A stretch of 64,000 nt of DNA from Puccinia triticina (taxonomy: Eukaryota > Basidiomycota > Pucciniomycetes > Pucciniales > Pucciniaceae). The stretch covers positions 1,302,001 through 1,366,000 of the forward strand of contig NC_070562.1 in the NCBI RefSeq assembly GCF_026914185.1. Direction: 5' to 3'. The notes beneath the pieces are model-generated. The model was not told the DNA's origin. It saw only the letters and a program-made list of their open reading frames with translations, and did not search any database. The first letter of the stretch is position 1; every line of letters begins with the position of its first letter. Positions 44,375-54,803 of the stretch are shown piece after piece. Position numbers and translations under genes: made by a program.

Positions 44375-45060
44375 ATACTCCATAATAGGAGTGTGCCAAA
44401 GCACACTCCATAATAGGAGTGTGCCAAAGCACACTCCATAGTAGGAGTGTGCCAAAGCACACTCCATAGTAGGAGTGTGCCAAAGCACACTCCATAATAG
44501 GAGTGTGCCAAAGCACACTCCATAATAGGAGTGTGCCAAAGCACACTCCATAGTAGGAGTGTGCCAAAGCACACTCCATAATAGGAGTGTGCCAAAGCAC
44601 ACTCCATAGTAGGAGTGTGCCAAAGCACACTCCATAATAGGAGTGTGCCAAAGCACACTCTGTAATAGGAGTGTGCCAAAGCACACTCTGTAATAGGAGT
44701 GTGCCAAAGCACACTCTGTAATAGGAGTGTGCCAAAGCACACTCTGTAATAGGAGTGTGCCAAAGCACACTCTGTAATAGGAGTGTGCCAAAGCACACTC
44801 TGTAATAGGAGTGTGCCAAAGCACACTCTGTAATAGGAGTGTGCCAAAGCACACTCTGTAATAGGAGTGTGCCAAAGCACACTCTGTAATAGGAGTGTGC
44901 CAAAGCACACTCTGTAATAGGAGTGTGCCAAAGCACACTCTGTAATAGGAGTGTGCCAAAGCACACTCTGTAATAGGAGTGTGCCAAAGCACACTCTGTA
45001 ATAGGAGTGTGCCAAAGCACACTCTGTAATAAATAGGAGTGTGCCAAAGCACACTCCGTT
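44375..45060. repeat. 28-bp palindromic satellite, second array (about 24 units)
   Basis: Same unit as the first array but in two sub-blocks. The first 10 or so units end CTCCATAATA or CTCCATAGTA. The following 14 or so end CTCTGTAATA, which breaks the palindrome at one position in every unit. The last unit contains an extra TAAA. Directly beyond it starts LINE sequence. Confidence 0.95.
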
Positions 45061-47550
45061 ATCAGGCAATCCACATTTGGTTATCCCTAGGGTGGCCAAA
45101 GCCCGGGTATCATTGGCGGCTCCCTGACTGGTCTAAGGTAGAAGAAAGGCAATTGGAACCATTATTAGCTGAGTTCCTGCCTCCCTCAGACGATTCACTC
45201 TTGGATCCAGATTCCCAGGCCAAACAGCTGACTGCATACCTCAAGATTGTTCAGGAGAAACTTGGATGCAAGGTTTGGTTGGATCAAGCCAAGGCAAAGC
45301 CTTGGTGGTGCAGCAAGACTCTTGACCCAGTGGTTCATACTCGTAATTGAGCCAGGTGGTGGATGCTACTAGCTAAGTCTCCTGAAGCTTGTGAATGTTA
45401 TTGGCAATGGAATGACTATTTTCTCTCTTTGGTTGTAACCCTCAAGCAGAAAAGTTTGAGAAGGTTGCTACAGGATCCCTTGGAAGGCGACTTGTACCAA
45501 GTCCTGCGCTCCACTACCAAGTCAGCAGGAGGAGAGGTGCTACCGCTCCGTGGCCCGGGTGGTTCTATTGTCCACAATAAGGACAAACAAGCTGAGCTTC
45601 TCTTCAGAGGGACTTCGTTCACTAATTTACCTATTGACTTGGAAGACACTCATTTTAATCTCTTGGTTCGTTTTGTCAGCTACCCTCCGGTGACAGTTGC
45701 AGAAATCCATTTGGCAATCCAGAGAATCAGACCAAAGAAGGGGCTGGGCATAGACAGCATTGCTAATGAACTTCTTAAGTCTCTCTCTGACTACATTGCG
45801 GGAAACCTAACAAGCCTGTATAACAATATACTAATGAAGAGAAAATTTCCAACAATCTGGAAGGTTGCTGTAACAGCTATCATCAGGAAGCATGGCAAGC
45901 CTGATTACACCAATCCCTCGGCATATCTACCAATTGCTCTGCTCAGCACCATGGGGAAGCTATTTGAGCTGATTGTGGCCAGGCGGATCACTGCATGGGC
46001 GGAGGAGTCAGGAGTCCTGGCGGAAGGGCATTTTGGTGGTAGGAAAGGCTTGGGGACAGAGGATGCTCTGTTTGCACTCAAGCACTGGGTTAAATCCAAG
46101 TGGTGGCTGGGCTGTTTCTGGACGTGAAGTCTGCCTATCCCTTGGTGCACCCAAAGAGGCTCATCCATTATCTTTTCCAAATGAAATGCCCTACATACCT
46201 GGTACTGATCATTGCAGACTTTTTGAAAGACAGGTCAACCACCATAAGACTTGATGACTTCACGTCAGAGGCGTTCCCTATCCAGATTGGCTTACCACAG
46301 GGTTCCCCTTTATCAGTGATACTCTACATTTATACAATAATTCTTTGCTGAATCAATGTTTTTCCACTTACCTGGACACAGTGTCAATCGGCTATGTAGA
46401 TGATGTCGTGCATTTGGTAGCGGCGCAGACAGCGGCAGCAACTATGGAGGGGCTTGCCAAGGAGGGTCTTTGCTCTCTCCAATGGGGTGAAACCCACGGA
46501 GCAATCTTTGACCAGGCCAAGGCACAGTTCTTGTGGTTGACCAAAGGTAAACCACCTCAGAGGGAGTTTGTTTTTGGTGCTCAAAGACTACCATTGATGT
46601 CCAAAGTCAAGTGTCTTGGAGTGTGGCTGGACAGGAAGATGTTCTTCAACAGGAATTTTAAGGCTTTGGAGGAGAAAGCTCACAGAACAATGAATCAGCT
46701 AAGGATTTTTGGAAATACTAGATGGGGTTCCAGGGAGGTGGACCTTGTGAGGCTGATAAAAACTGTTCTTTTTCCCAGGTTGACCTATGGAGTGGCGCTG
46801 TAGGCCACGGGTCCAAACAGAGGGAAGGTAGCTGCCCTGGCTAGCAAAGTGGACAGACTGGCGGCCATATTCACGTTGGGGTTTTTTCACTCAACGTCAA
46901 ACGCTTTCATCCAATTGAGATCCGCGGCTCCAGGTTTCCAACAGGAGGCTATAAGGACTAGCTTCTCTTTCTTTTATAGGAAATTGATCACAGTCAAAGA
47001 TAACAACACGGTCCAAACATTCATCCTATCAAGCAGGGCCAATTCCACGGCTAGATTTGCTGATTCGGTGCAAATTAATGGCTTGGCGGCAGACTTGGTG
47101 GATCAGGTGATGGCCAAGGATCCAGAGACCATCTCTCTCTCTTTTGAGTTTGGGAGAACCCCATTGAGGGGGCTGGAATACTTGAATCTTGGGTTGTCAA
47201 AAGACAAGGCAATATCCTCTGTTAAATCTTTAGTTTTGTCTCTTGCTTTGGATCCGGGGAGATTGTTGGTTTTCAGTGATGGGTTGTTTCACCCAGAGAA
47301 AGGAGGGGTGGGAGCGGCGGTCTGCATTGAGGTCAATAGCTTTAGCACATACTCACTAGGGAGTAAGGCAATTGTCTCAAACCATGAGAGTGAGACAGGG
47401 GGGATCTTGGCGGCTCTTGGGCTGGCCAAGAAACTTTTTGTGGCTTTGAGACACTGACACCTTTTGATCTTCGTCAACAATCAAGGCATCATCATCAGGA
47501 CCAAGGATCCAGCGGCACCCAGACCGGGACAGGACCTGTTTATAAGGATG
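45061..47550 (+). pseudogene. 5'-truncated non-LTR retrotransposon (LINE) with RT and RNase H
   Basis: The plus-strand frame starts abruptly at the satellite edge, without an endonuclease domain. A TGA lies near 45350. The RT domain follows, with IQRIRPKKGLGIDSIANELL, FPTIWKVAVTAIIRKHGK and SAYLPIALLSTMGKLFE. A frameshift near 46110 leads to LFLDVKSAYPLVHPKRL (motif A) and IGLPQGSPLS (motif B). After a stop near 46350 comes IGYVDDVVHLV (motif C, both aspartates kept). From 46849 on there is an RNase H domain (LLVFSDGLFHPEKGGVGAA, ESETGGILAAL). This is the I/Tad1-type layout. Multiple stops and frameshifts make it dead. The endonuclease end was lost before or when the satellite array formed. 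Confidence 0.9.
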
Positions 47551-47553
47551 TGA

Positions 47554-47700
47554 ACCTGACAATAAGGGACACATTGCGTCAGCACAGGCGCGGCACGGGT
47601 ATTGACTCCAAACTTGGTTTGATTGCTACTCACCTGACAATAAGGGACACGTCCCGTCAGCACAGGCGCGGCACGGGTATTGACTCCAAACTTGGTAAAG
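47554..47700. repeat. Tandem duplication of a GC-rich 65-bp segment (period 78)
   Basis: CCTGACAATAAGGGACAC... CGTCAGCACAGGCGCGGCAC ...TTGACTCCAAACTTGGT occurs at 47554-47618 and again at 47632-47696, differing at ATTG versus TCCC. It probably lies inside the 3' LTR of the second Copia element and could be a regulatory repeat of that LTR. Confidence 0.7.
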
Positions 47701-47859
47701 AGAGAGGAAAGGAGCTGGTACCCGGCTCTGCCGGGAGTAGACTATGTACAAGTGTAGCACCGCAGTAACTAGGTCTAAGTTAATGAGAGATAGAGTTACG
47801 TGCACATACAACAATGTACTAGGTTAAGTTTGTACTCTTGGCTACCGCACATCCTAACA

Positions 47860-47874
47860 CCCCCCCCCCCCCCC
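47860..47874 (-). other. Polypurine tract next to the 3' LTR of the second Copia element
   Basis: A run of 15 C on the plus strand (15 G on the minus strand) immediately precedes TGTTAGGATG, the likely LTR start on the minus strand. The LTR would extend left from 47859, perhaps to a TG at 47551, but no second LTR copy was found in the window to confirm it. Confidence 0.6.
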
Positions 47875-47887
47875 AAGAATGCAAACT

Positions 47888-49579
47888 TCACCGCCTCAGG
47901 CGCAGCTTCTTGATTGTGTTGTCAATCTTGTTGGGTCCAAGTTTCTTGGTGAAGATGTCTGCTTGCTGGTCGTTGGTGCTTTTCCATGTGATTTGAATCT
48001 TGTTTTCCCACACAAATTTGTTGATAAAGTAGAAAGCGCGAGTGAGGTAGCATGTTTTCTTCTTAGACGCGTTGTTGCTGGCAATGAGGATAGCCGCTTG
48101 GTTGTTGCAGTAGATATTTGATGGGACAACTTGATCAATCTCTTTGAGGAGGATTGTGATACCAGACAGTTTCTGGGCACCGTCTGATAGAGCTATATAT
48201 TCAGCCGCACAGGTCAAAAGATCTACAACCGTCTGGTGTTTTGCACCCCATGCAACTGAGTTCCCAAGGTACTTTATGACAAAACCAGAGGTGGACCGCT
48301 TGTGTTTGCCACCCCAATTTGCGTCTGACCATAGATCTAGAGAATTCCCTCAACTATTAAAGACTAATTTAGTGTCAGCCAACCTCTTGAGATAGCCAAT
48401 GAGATATTATAGAGCTGCCCAATGTTGTTCCGAAGGATTGTTGCTGTATCAAGCTAGCAGGTTTACTCCACAGGACAGGTCTGGACGCGTCCCACCTGCT
48501 AGATACATCAGCAATCCCACTATTGATCTGTAGTCTGTCGGAGAAACTGGCTCAAACGTGTTGATTTCTAGCGCATCGTCAAGTAGGGTGCTTCTCCGGG
48601 GGTTAGCTGGTCTTTGATAGTCCCTGATGATCTGCTCTGATAGTCCCTTCTGATCCATTATCACCTCGCCTTCCTCATCCACAATGTTCAAACCCACTAG
48701 CCTCTTCACCCCGTTTGTCCATTTGATCTTCATGTCCTTCTCCATCCCCGCTCGCAAGTCGTCCAAAAGATTCTGTTTCGTCGCCATCACCAAGCCATCG
48801 TCCACGTGTAACCAGATGATCACGAAATCAGTACCGCGTTTGTACATATATAGGGATTGCTCTAATTCTGATGCCAAGAATCCAAGCCCTTCCCTCTTGC
48901 CTTTGAAAAATTTCCACCAGCAGCGCGCCGCCTGCTTTGTACTGTACATTGCCTTCTTTAGCCGCATGATTTTTCCTTTAAGCTCTGGTCTGATCTCCAC
49001 CAGCGGCTGAACATAAACTTCCTTGTCAATCAGACTGTAGAGGTATGCCGAGCTGACGTCAAATGTTGCCATCGGAAACTTGAATTTGTTGGCCAGAGAA
49101 ATCAAAACGCACAGCATGTTCAGAGATGCTGTTGGGGCATATGTCTCATTGCAGTTGACACCCTTCTTCTGATTGAGACCTTTTGCTATATATCTTGCGC
49201 AAAAGATTTCTGGGCTGTTGGCTGACTCTGGCGGTTTGATTATGAAAACCCAGCGGCAGCCAAGGGCTTTTGCACCCAAAAATGGGTCCACTGGTTCCCA
49301 GACCTCAAGCAAGTCAAACTTTTCTGCTTCACATTCTGCGGCCATTCTCCATTCAAGTGACATGGGGCTCTTCAGGGCAGTCTTGATAGTCAAAGGAATA
49401 CGCCTATCTTGCGTGAGAACCATTTCTGATATGGCCTTCTTCTCTTGTTTGTGGATAACATCAGTTGGTTCTTTGCCAAGTTTCAGGATGATTTGATTAA
49501 GGATTGTATTCAATTGACCTTGCGCTTGTTCTTCAGGGACTTGAGCCTTTGCGGGGACAGCTTTCTTGACTGGTAATCA
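47888..49579 (-). pseudogene. RT/RNase H region of the second Copia element
   Basis: The RT part (49513-48449) is well kept: LGCRWVFIIKPP, NETYAPTASLNML, FDVSSAYLYSLIDKEVYVQP, MRLKKAMYSTKQAARCWW and an intact IIWLHVDDGLVM catalytic motif. TGA at 48449 interrupts LLA-stop-YSNNP. Two further stops follow before the RNase H part (LWSDANWGG, TSGFVIKYLG). The last frame (48217-47888) ends QQADIFTKKLGPNKID. Upstream TGA at 49577 separates it from integrase. Confidence 0.88.
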
Positions 49580-50033
49580 CACGAATTCCGGGAACATGAC
49601 AGCTGCGGAGTGGATTATTCTGTTTTTAGACAGGGACCAGAATAACCACCCACCACCTGCAGGCGGGAAACCAATCAGCTGGGCATCTTGCGCGCGCTCA
49701 CCTAGCTTGTGGCAATGTTCTTTAGGCACCAGGACAATTGCTGCCGCTCCAAAGGGATACATTTTATTTGGATCTACCTTGATGCCGTGCAGTTGAGTGA
49801 GCGGTGCATCTGGTATTGTGCTGTTCGGGATCCTGTTGTGGATGTACAAAGCCGCTTGGTAAGCAAAACTCCAGAAGTGTTTAGGGAGTCCGCTTTTGTG
49901 CAACATTGTGCAAGCCATATCACCAAGCGTCTTATTCACGCGCTCTGCTTCGCCATTTTGTTCTGGAGAGTACGGGGTTACTGGGGTGTAGCTGATACCG
50001 GTTGGTTTAAGCAGTTTTTGGAGGGTGCCACAC
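49577..50033 (-). pseudogene. Integrase, C-terminal part, second Copia element
   Basis: After the 886-bp MITE, coding resumes with LQKLLKPTGISYTPVTPY then SPEQNGEAERVNKTLGDMA, which holds the catalytic Glu of integrase. It continues with FWSFAYQAALYIHNRIPN and the FGAAAIVLVPKEHCHK region. It stops at a TGA at 49577. Confidence 0.85.
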
Positions 50034-50919
50034 TGCAAGAAAAACTCTAGAAACTGCTTGCAGTTGAGATGCAGCAAGCTTGAATCAAGCCTCAGCTCAA
50101 GCTGGAGTCAAGCACCCAAATTCCATGCTGGTGCACCTTGAGTGTGTACCTTGTTCAGCATCTCAATGCTGAACATGCTGTAGTGCTCATGCAGTAGGCT
50201 GAGGCAAATGAGCATACCCCTGAGCAACCTTTTATTTGCTTTTAGTAAACACTCCATCTGCCATCGAATCCAGCCAGAATAGCATAACAGGGGTATGTAC
50301 ACATGCAAGGGATATCTACATATGAAAGGAATATGTACACATGAAAGGGGAATGTGATAAGGTGTATTAACACATGAAAGACACAAATGATTAAAGGGGT
50401 ATGTATGCATGAAAGGGGTATGTGCAGTAAGGGGTCTTTGCACATGAAAGGGATATGTAAACATCACCTGAATGATGAAAGGGGTATTGAAAGGGATGTG
50501 AAAAACTGAAAGGGGAAATGTAAACATCAAAGGGTCATGAATGCATGATGAAAAGGGTATGTACACATTGTGAAAGCATACATGCACATGAAAAGGATAC
50601 ACACACATGAAAGGGGTATGTGCACAAAAAGGGGTATGTACACATTATGAAAGGGTTGAACGCATAAAAAAGGGACATGTGCACATGAAAGGGGTATGTG
50701 CACATGAAAGGGGAATTTTCACATGAAAGGGGAATTTGCACAGGTATCAACTCAGTATTTTGGAGCCTGCATGTACTCAGTTTTTTGTACCTCAGACTCA
50801 CTCTTGCATAAATTATACAATGTGCATGGAATCAACCAGTGCTTGATTCTTGCATGAGGCACAGCTTGCTTTGAGCTCTTGCATCTCAACTGCAGGCAGT
50901 TTCTAGAGTTTTTCTTGCA
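50034..50919. mobile_element. MITE, 886 bp, inserted in the integrase region
   Basis: Terminal inverted repeats of about 38 bp: TGCAAGAAAAACTCTAGAAA then CTGCTTGCAGTTGAGATGCA on the left, and the same inverted on the right with one or two changes. Flanks TGCCACAC and (T)TGCCAGTG could be a diverged 8-bp target duplication. The interior (50280-50740) is a degenerate minisatellite built on ACATGAAAGGGG(TATGTGC). No coding capacity. Confidence 0.88.
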
Positions 50920-51541
50920 TTGCCAGTGTATTCAGGGGCATTGTCTGTCCAAATATGCTTGGGGTAACGTCCAACTGATGTCTTGATGTGCTCAATCCAC
51001 TCCATGATTTGTGGCGCAACTTGATCTCGGCTGGTCAGGATGGCATTCCAGATGTAGGTTGTCGCGTGATCTCTCAAGGTTAGAAGATAGTGTCTTCCCA
51101 AAATATTTTATGGGAACGGTTGTGCAACGTCAGACACCAAGAGGTCTAAGGGTTTGTCTCTTGGGATTAGGGAGTTTGACCTGGGAGACTTCTTGTTGAG
51201 TGCCTTTGATTTGGTGCATTGGTTGCAGAAGAACAATTTCCACACTTTCTTCTTGAGCTCTTTGGGGAAATGGATCCTCAGATATTTCCTCACAATATCT
51301 TCCAAGATTTGGTCTAGACGCCAATGCCACAGGTAGGGATCAAATGACAGGGTGGAAGTGACTTTGTTTATTTCAAAAACGTCACTACACATTGCTATGT
51401 ACCAACAAAAATTTTGGAAGTATGTAGCAAAGGAAACATTTGATGGGCTAATGAGGGTAGCCGCTTGTCCTGAAAAGTTTAGGCGCCATCCAGAATCCGA
51501 CAAACAACCGACTGAAATGATCAGAGTTTTGTCCCTTTTTT
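50920..51541 (-). pseudogene. GAG-pre-integrase and integrase N-terminal part, second Copia element
   Basis: Minus strand: SDSGWRLNFSGQAATL, then the HHCC finger region (YLWHWRLDQILEDI..., LFFCNQCTKSKALNKKS) and LLVSDVAQPFP, a TAA, and GRHYLLTLRDHATTYIW with WTDNAPEYTGNA up to the MITE. First and second integrase aspartates are present. Confidence 0.82.
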
Positions 51542-52150
51542 TCTTTGGCTATTAGCCGAAGAAAATAATGCATTTTTCTTCAGCTAAAAGCCGAAGGACA
51601 GCAGAGCTGGCCGGGCCAGCTCCACTGGAGCTGGCGCGCTGGCTGGCGCTGGTATTGGTATGTATTGGATACATTACTGTATCCAATACAAATACATAGC
51701 AATACGTATCCGATACATACCAATACGTATCCAATACATACCTGTACAGTGTACTGAAAATACATATTGATACGTATCCGATACATACCGATACGTATCC
51801 GGTACATACCGATACGTATCCGATACATACAAATACAATGTACTATACACCTTGCCACGTTTTTTTTAAAAAAACTGCCCTAACCCCTAACCCCTAAAAC
51901 CCGACCCCCAAAAACCCGCCCCCTAACCCCCAAATGGGGCATGGGGGCAGTGGGAATTGAACCGGCAACCTTACTGTAAGGAGGTTTGCAGCTGCGCTGC
52001 AAACCACTAGGCTAACAACCATTGGTTGCGCTGCCCAGGTTTTGTGGCTAGGTTCCTATGAACTCAGCTCTGCCAGCCCGGCCAGCTCCAGCGCTCCTTC
52101 GGCTTTTAGCCAAAGAAAAATGCACATTTTCTTTGGCTAAAAGCCAAAGA
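51542..52150. mobile_element. MITE, 609 bp, with subterminal hairpins and an internal tRNA-like segment
   Basis: The ends are TCTTTGGCTATTAGCCGAAG and its inverted counterpart at 52131-52150. Each is itself a short hairpin (CTTTGGCT...AGCCxAAG), repeated twice, so the inverted repeats are about 55 bp. The interior has a tract of TACC/GATACGTATC repeats (51655-51840), poly-C segments and a tRNA-like stretch at 51945-52035. It sits between protease and integrase coding parts of the Copia element. No clear target duplication. Confidence 0.8.
51945..52035 (-). other. tRNA-like sequence (pol III A and B boxes) inside the MITE
   Basis: On the minus strand GTTAGCCTAGTGG resembles an A box and, 40-45 bases later, GGTTCAATTCC is a B box. 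Between them is GTTTGCAG...CTGCAAAC, an over-long anticodon-like stem, and CCTTACAGTAAGG, a possible variable arm. The anticodon loop is not of normal size and the acceptor stem is not convincing. It is a tRNA-derived relic rather than a functional tRNA gene. Confidence 0.45.
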
Positions 52151-52945
52151 ATTATAGTGCCACAGGTGAATGATCAGACCGTTGACACCAGGGCAGTGAT
52201 AGACATTGTCGATCTCAATTGGACCCTTCAATGTATTGATCTTCACTCGTCCCTTGAACCTGACAACAACGGTACAGTTAGCAACCGCTAGCGAGATTGT
52301 CCTGGGGGTTGCCAGTTCTTCTTTGGTGATGAACATGTGGAGATTGCCACTCACATGTGTTGATGCTCCTGAGTCAAGTAAAACTTTACTGTCATTGAAT
52401 TCAGGAACGTCCAGATGTCACACACAATTGCGGGGAAATGGTGGTTGGTTGGGGGGAATGTAATTGGAGTGAGGCTGGTTGTGATCAACCGGCAGAGCTC
52501 CAATCACTTTTGAGTCAAAATTGTCCCAGAATGTGATGCAGTTATTGTACCAATGGCCCAATTGGTTGCAATAGTGACAGGTGTGGCCATATCTTTCCTT
52601 GAGATGCTCGCTTGGGGCCTGTCCACGGAATCGGGTTGCTTTCTCGGCTGATAGATTGGGCGGTCGGGCATCTTGTTGGGGGCAATGTTGGTGTTGTGGT
52701 TGAGGACCATGCTTGTGAGGAGGAGTGTACCAAGGTTGAGGGGGTCGCATTGCATGGACCACATCTAGATCCATTGGCATGTAGCCATTGTTGACCAGTT
52801 GGGTAGCAATTTTGTTCTTGTTCTTGCTGGATGCCGCTTGGATGATGCTTGTGACATCGCTGAAGGAGGTTTTCTCAATGGCTTCCAGTTTCTGGCCAAC
52901 TGTGAACTCAAATGTTTGGACATCGACACCAACAGGTGTGGAACT
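52151..52945 (-). pseudogene. Gag C-terminal part and protease, second Copia element
   Basis: Minus strand from 52945: PVGVDVQTFEFTVGQKLEA, IIQAASSKNKNKIATQL, MPMDLDVVHAMRPPQPWY, and the zinc knuckle CHYCNQLGHWYNNC. Then a TGA at 52418 and the protease site VLLDSGASTHVSG, followed by IDNVYHCPGVNGL. These are standard Copia Gag/protease blocks. Confidence 0.85.
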
Positions 52946-54803
52946 CCGACTGGTGCTGGGCCGTCGGCAGTTACTGTAAGGGAGAGTGCGCTGTGCGCTG
53001 CCTTCGCCGTGGCCCTGAGAAGTAGAGAGTCTGAGGAATTGAGGATAGTGGAAGTTGGAGGGGGATTTGTTGGGAGACGACAGGAGTGGATCCTTGTTGG
53101 CGGTGGATGATCTGGAAAAGAAAGAAGTCCAGCAAGAAAGGGCCGGAAGATGTGATCTAAAGAAGGGATTTGGGGAAAATGGGACTCAAAGTGCTGAGAG
53201 TTTGAACTCAGAAGACACACGGACTCAGAGAGGGATCAATAAGATTAAGATTCTGGATGGATGATCTGAAAAGCCAAAAGAAAAGGGTTCAGACAAAGTC
53301 CATGCCACCCCATCATCTGAGTTCAAGCTGAAATCAGACTCTGGGGACTGTTACATGTTGTGGACAGGTCATCATACACCTGCGTGCCTCTGCGCACACA
53401 ACAACAAAACAAGAAGGAAAAGAAAACAACACAAAAACAAAGAAAACACAAAACAACACACCAACCCACCACATACATCTCCATCCAAAAGTGCTGTGGT
53501 ATGCTTTATGGTTACCCATCTAGTCCATTTCAAAATTTCCTTTTTTCTCATATGTACACTCTCAAATCAACCAATATGGCGGCACCACTGGATTCTACGG
53601 CCAAAACTACACAGGACACCATGGACAACACACCTTACACCCCTCTGGATCACAAGTTACAACCCCTTCAAGACACCATCATTCAGTTACATACACACAA
53701 AACACTATACTCAGGTCATGTAATCCGTTACATGAACCACACTTACCCAGGACATGTAATCAGTTACATGGACCACCCTGACAGCTTGTCTACCCTTTGC
53801 ATACACTTTACCTCATCAGCTGCACTGCATTTCATTGTGCTATGCACAGGTCATGCAGTGTCATGCAGTGTTATGCACACTTGATGGAGGCTTATGCAGT
53901 CTTATGCAGGTGCATGCAGAATAGTGTAATAGGGGCTGCAGTCTGACAGTTGACAGATGAAATCATGCAGGTGTCAAGATAGCAAAAACCCCTCATGCAG
54001 CTTGCAGATGACATCAGTTGACAGGCCAGGCCAGCTAAAATATCTCACCTCCTATTTCTCACTAGCTAAATTCCCTCATATGACATCATGACCTCATGTG
54101 AACTGTCAACCACCAGCCAAAATACCTCATTGTAGTCTTCAGGGCAGCTAAAACCCCTCATTCTCTTGTTCCCCTGGAGCTAAAATGTCTCACTCTTTTC
54201 TATTTAAGGAGGCTCTCCCCCCCAGTTGTAATTTCTCTCAGCAAACTACTTGCACTCAGCTTACCCCATAACAGTACAATACTTGCTCACTCTACAGTAT
54301 TAGCCCCACTCTATATTGTGGTTTTACACCCTTACATACAAATTACAACCTCATTACAACACTTACACATCAGCTACATCACCATAACCCTTAAGCCACC
54401 TGCTCAAAGTAGGCTATCTTTTGATACACCTCCACTATCACTACATAAACCTTCCAATCATAGATTGGGGGGCTTGTTTTAGTGTCTAGTGACCCAGGAA
54501 AGGCAGAGGTAACCTCATTCATCCCTTTCCACACTCAGCAAAAGGTTCTCAGGAACACTTTTGAGCTTTACAGCACGCATATAAGAAAAGAGAAAAGACA
54601 AACAAAAAAAACCAAGAAAGAGAAGGAAGAGACAAAACAGACAAAAAGAAGGGAAAGAGGGGGGGGAGGAGATCCTGAAACGCCTTGAGGACTGAGTTCT
54701 TGAAACTGGGGGATGAAAGCTGAATATCTTGAGGACTGGATACACTCCGCGTGCTGCTGATTTGATCTGAATCACCGCCTGTACCATTTGGTGCACCACA
54801 CCG
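52946..54803. mobile_element. Insertion of about 1.86 kb within Gag of the second Copia element
   Basis: Gag is continuous if this stretch is removed: the upstream block ends ...LLLQATFIAPV and the downstream block starts PVGVDVQTFEFTV. The insert has no recognisable protein. It includes long A/C-rich tracts (53400-53470), CATGCAG words (53850-54010) and a CCCCCCCCAGTTG region near 54220. Its ends GGTGTGGAACTCC and GGTGTGGTGCACC (right end reverse-complemented) share GGTGTGG but are not clear inverted repeats. Element type unknown. Confidence 0.6.

Noticed and set aside
43131..45060. Long open frames of about 160-250 codons in all three phases over the 28-bp arrays
   Set aside because: The proteins are perfect low-complexity repeats produced by a 28-bp period lacking stops. 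Equivalent frames occur on both strands and in all phases, so no coding signal exists.
51945..52035. Functional tRNA gene
   Set aside because: A and B boxes are present, but the anticodon loop size and acceptor stem do not fit a tRNA, and the segment is buried in a MITE.
52765..53220. Independent 151-codon minus-strand gene
   Set aside because: It covers the Gag/insert junction in the wrong frame for Gag. The neighbouring frame carries the conserved Gag blocks.
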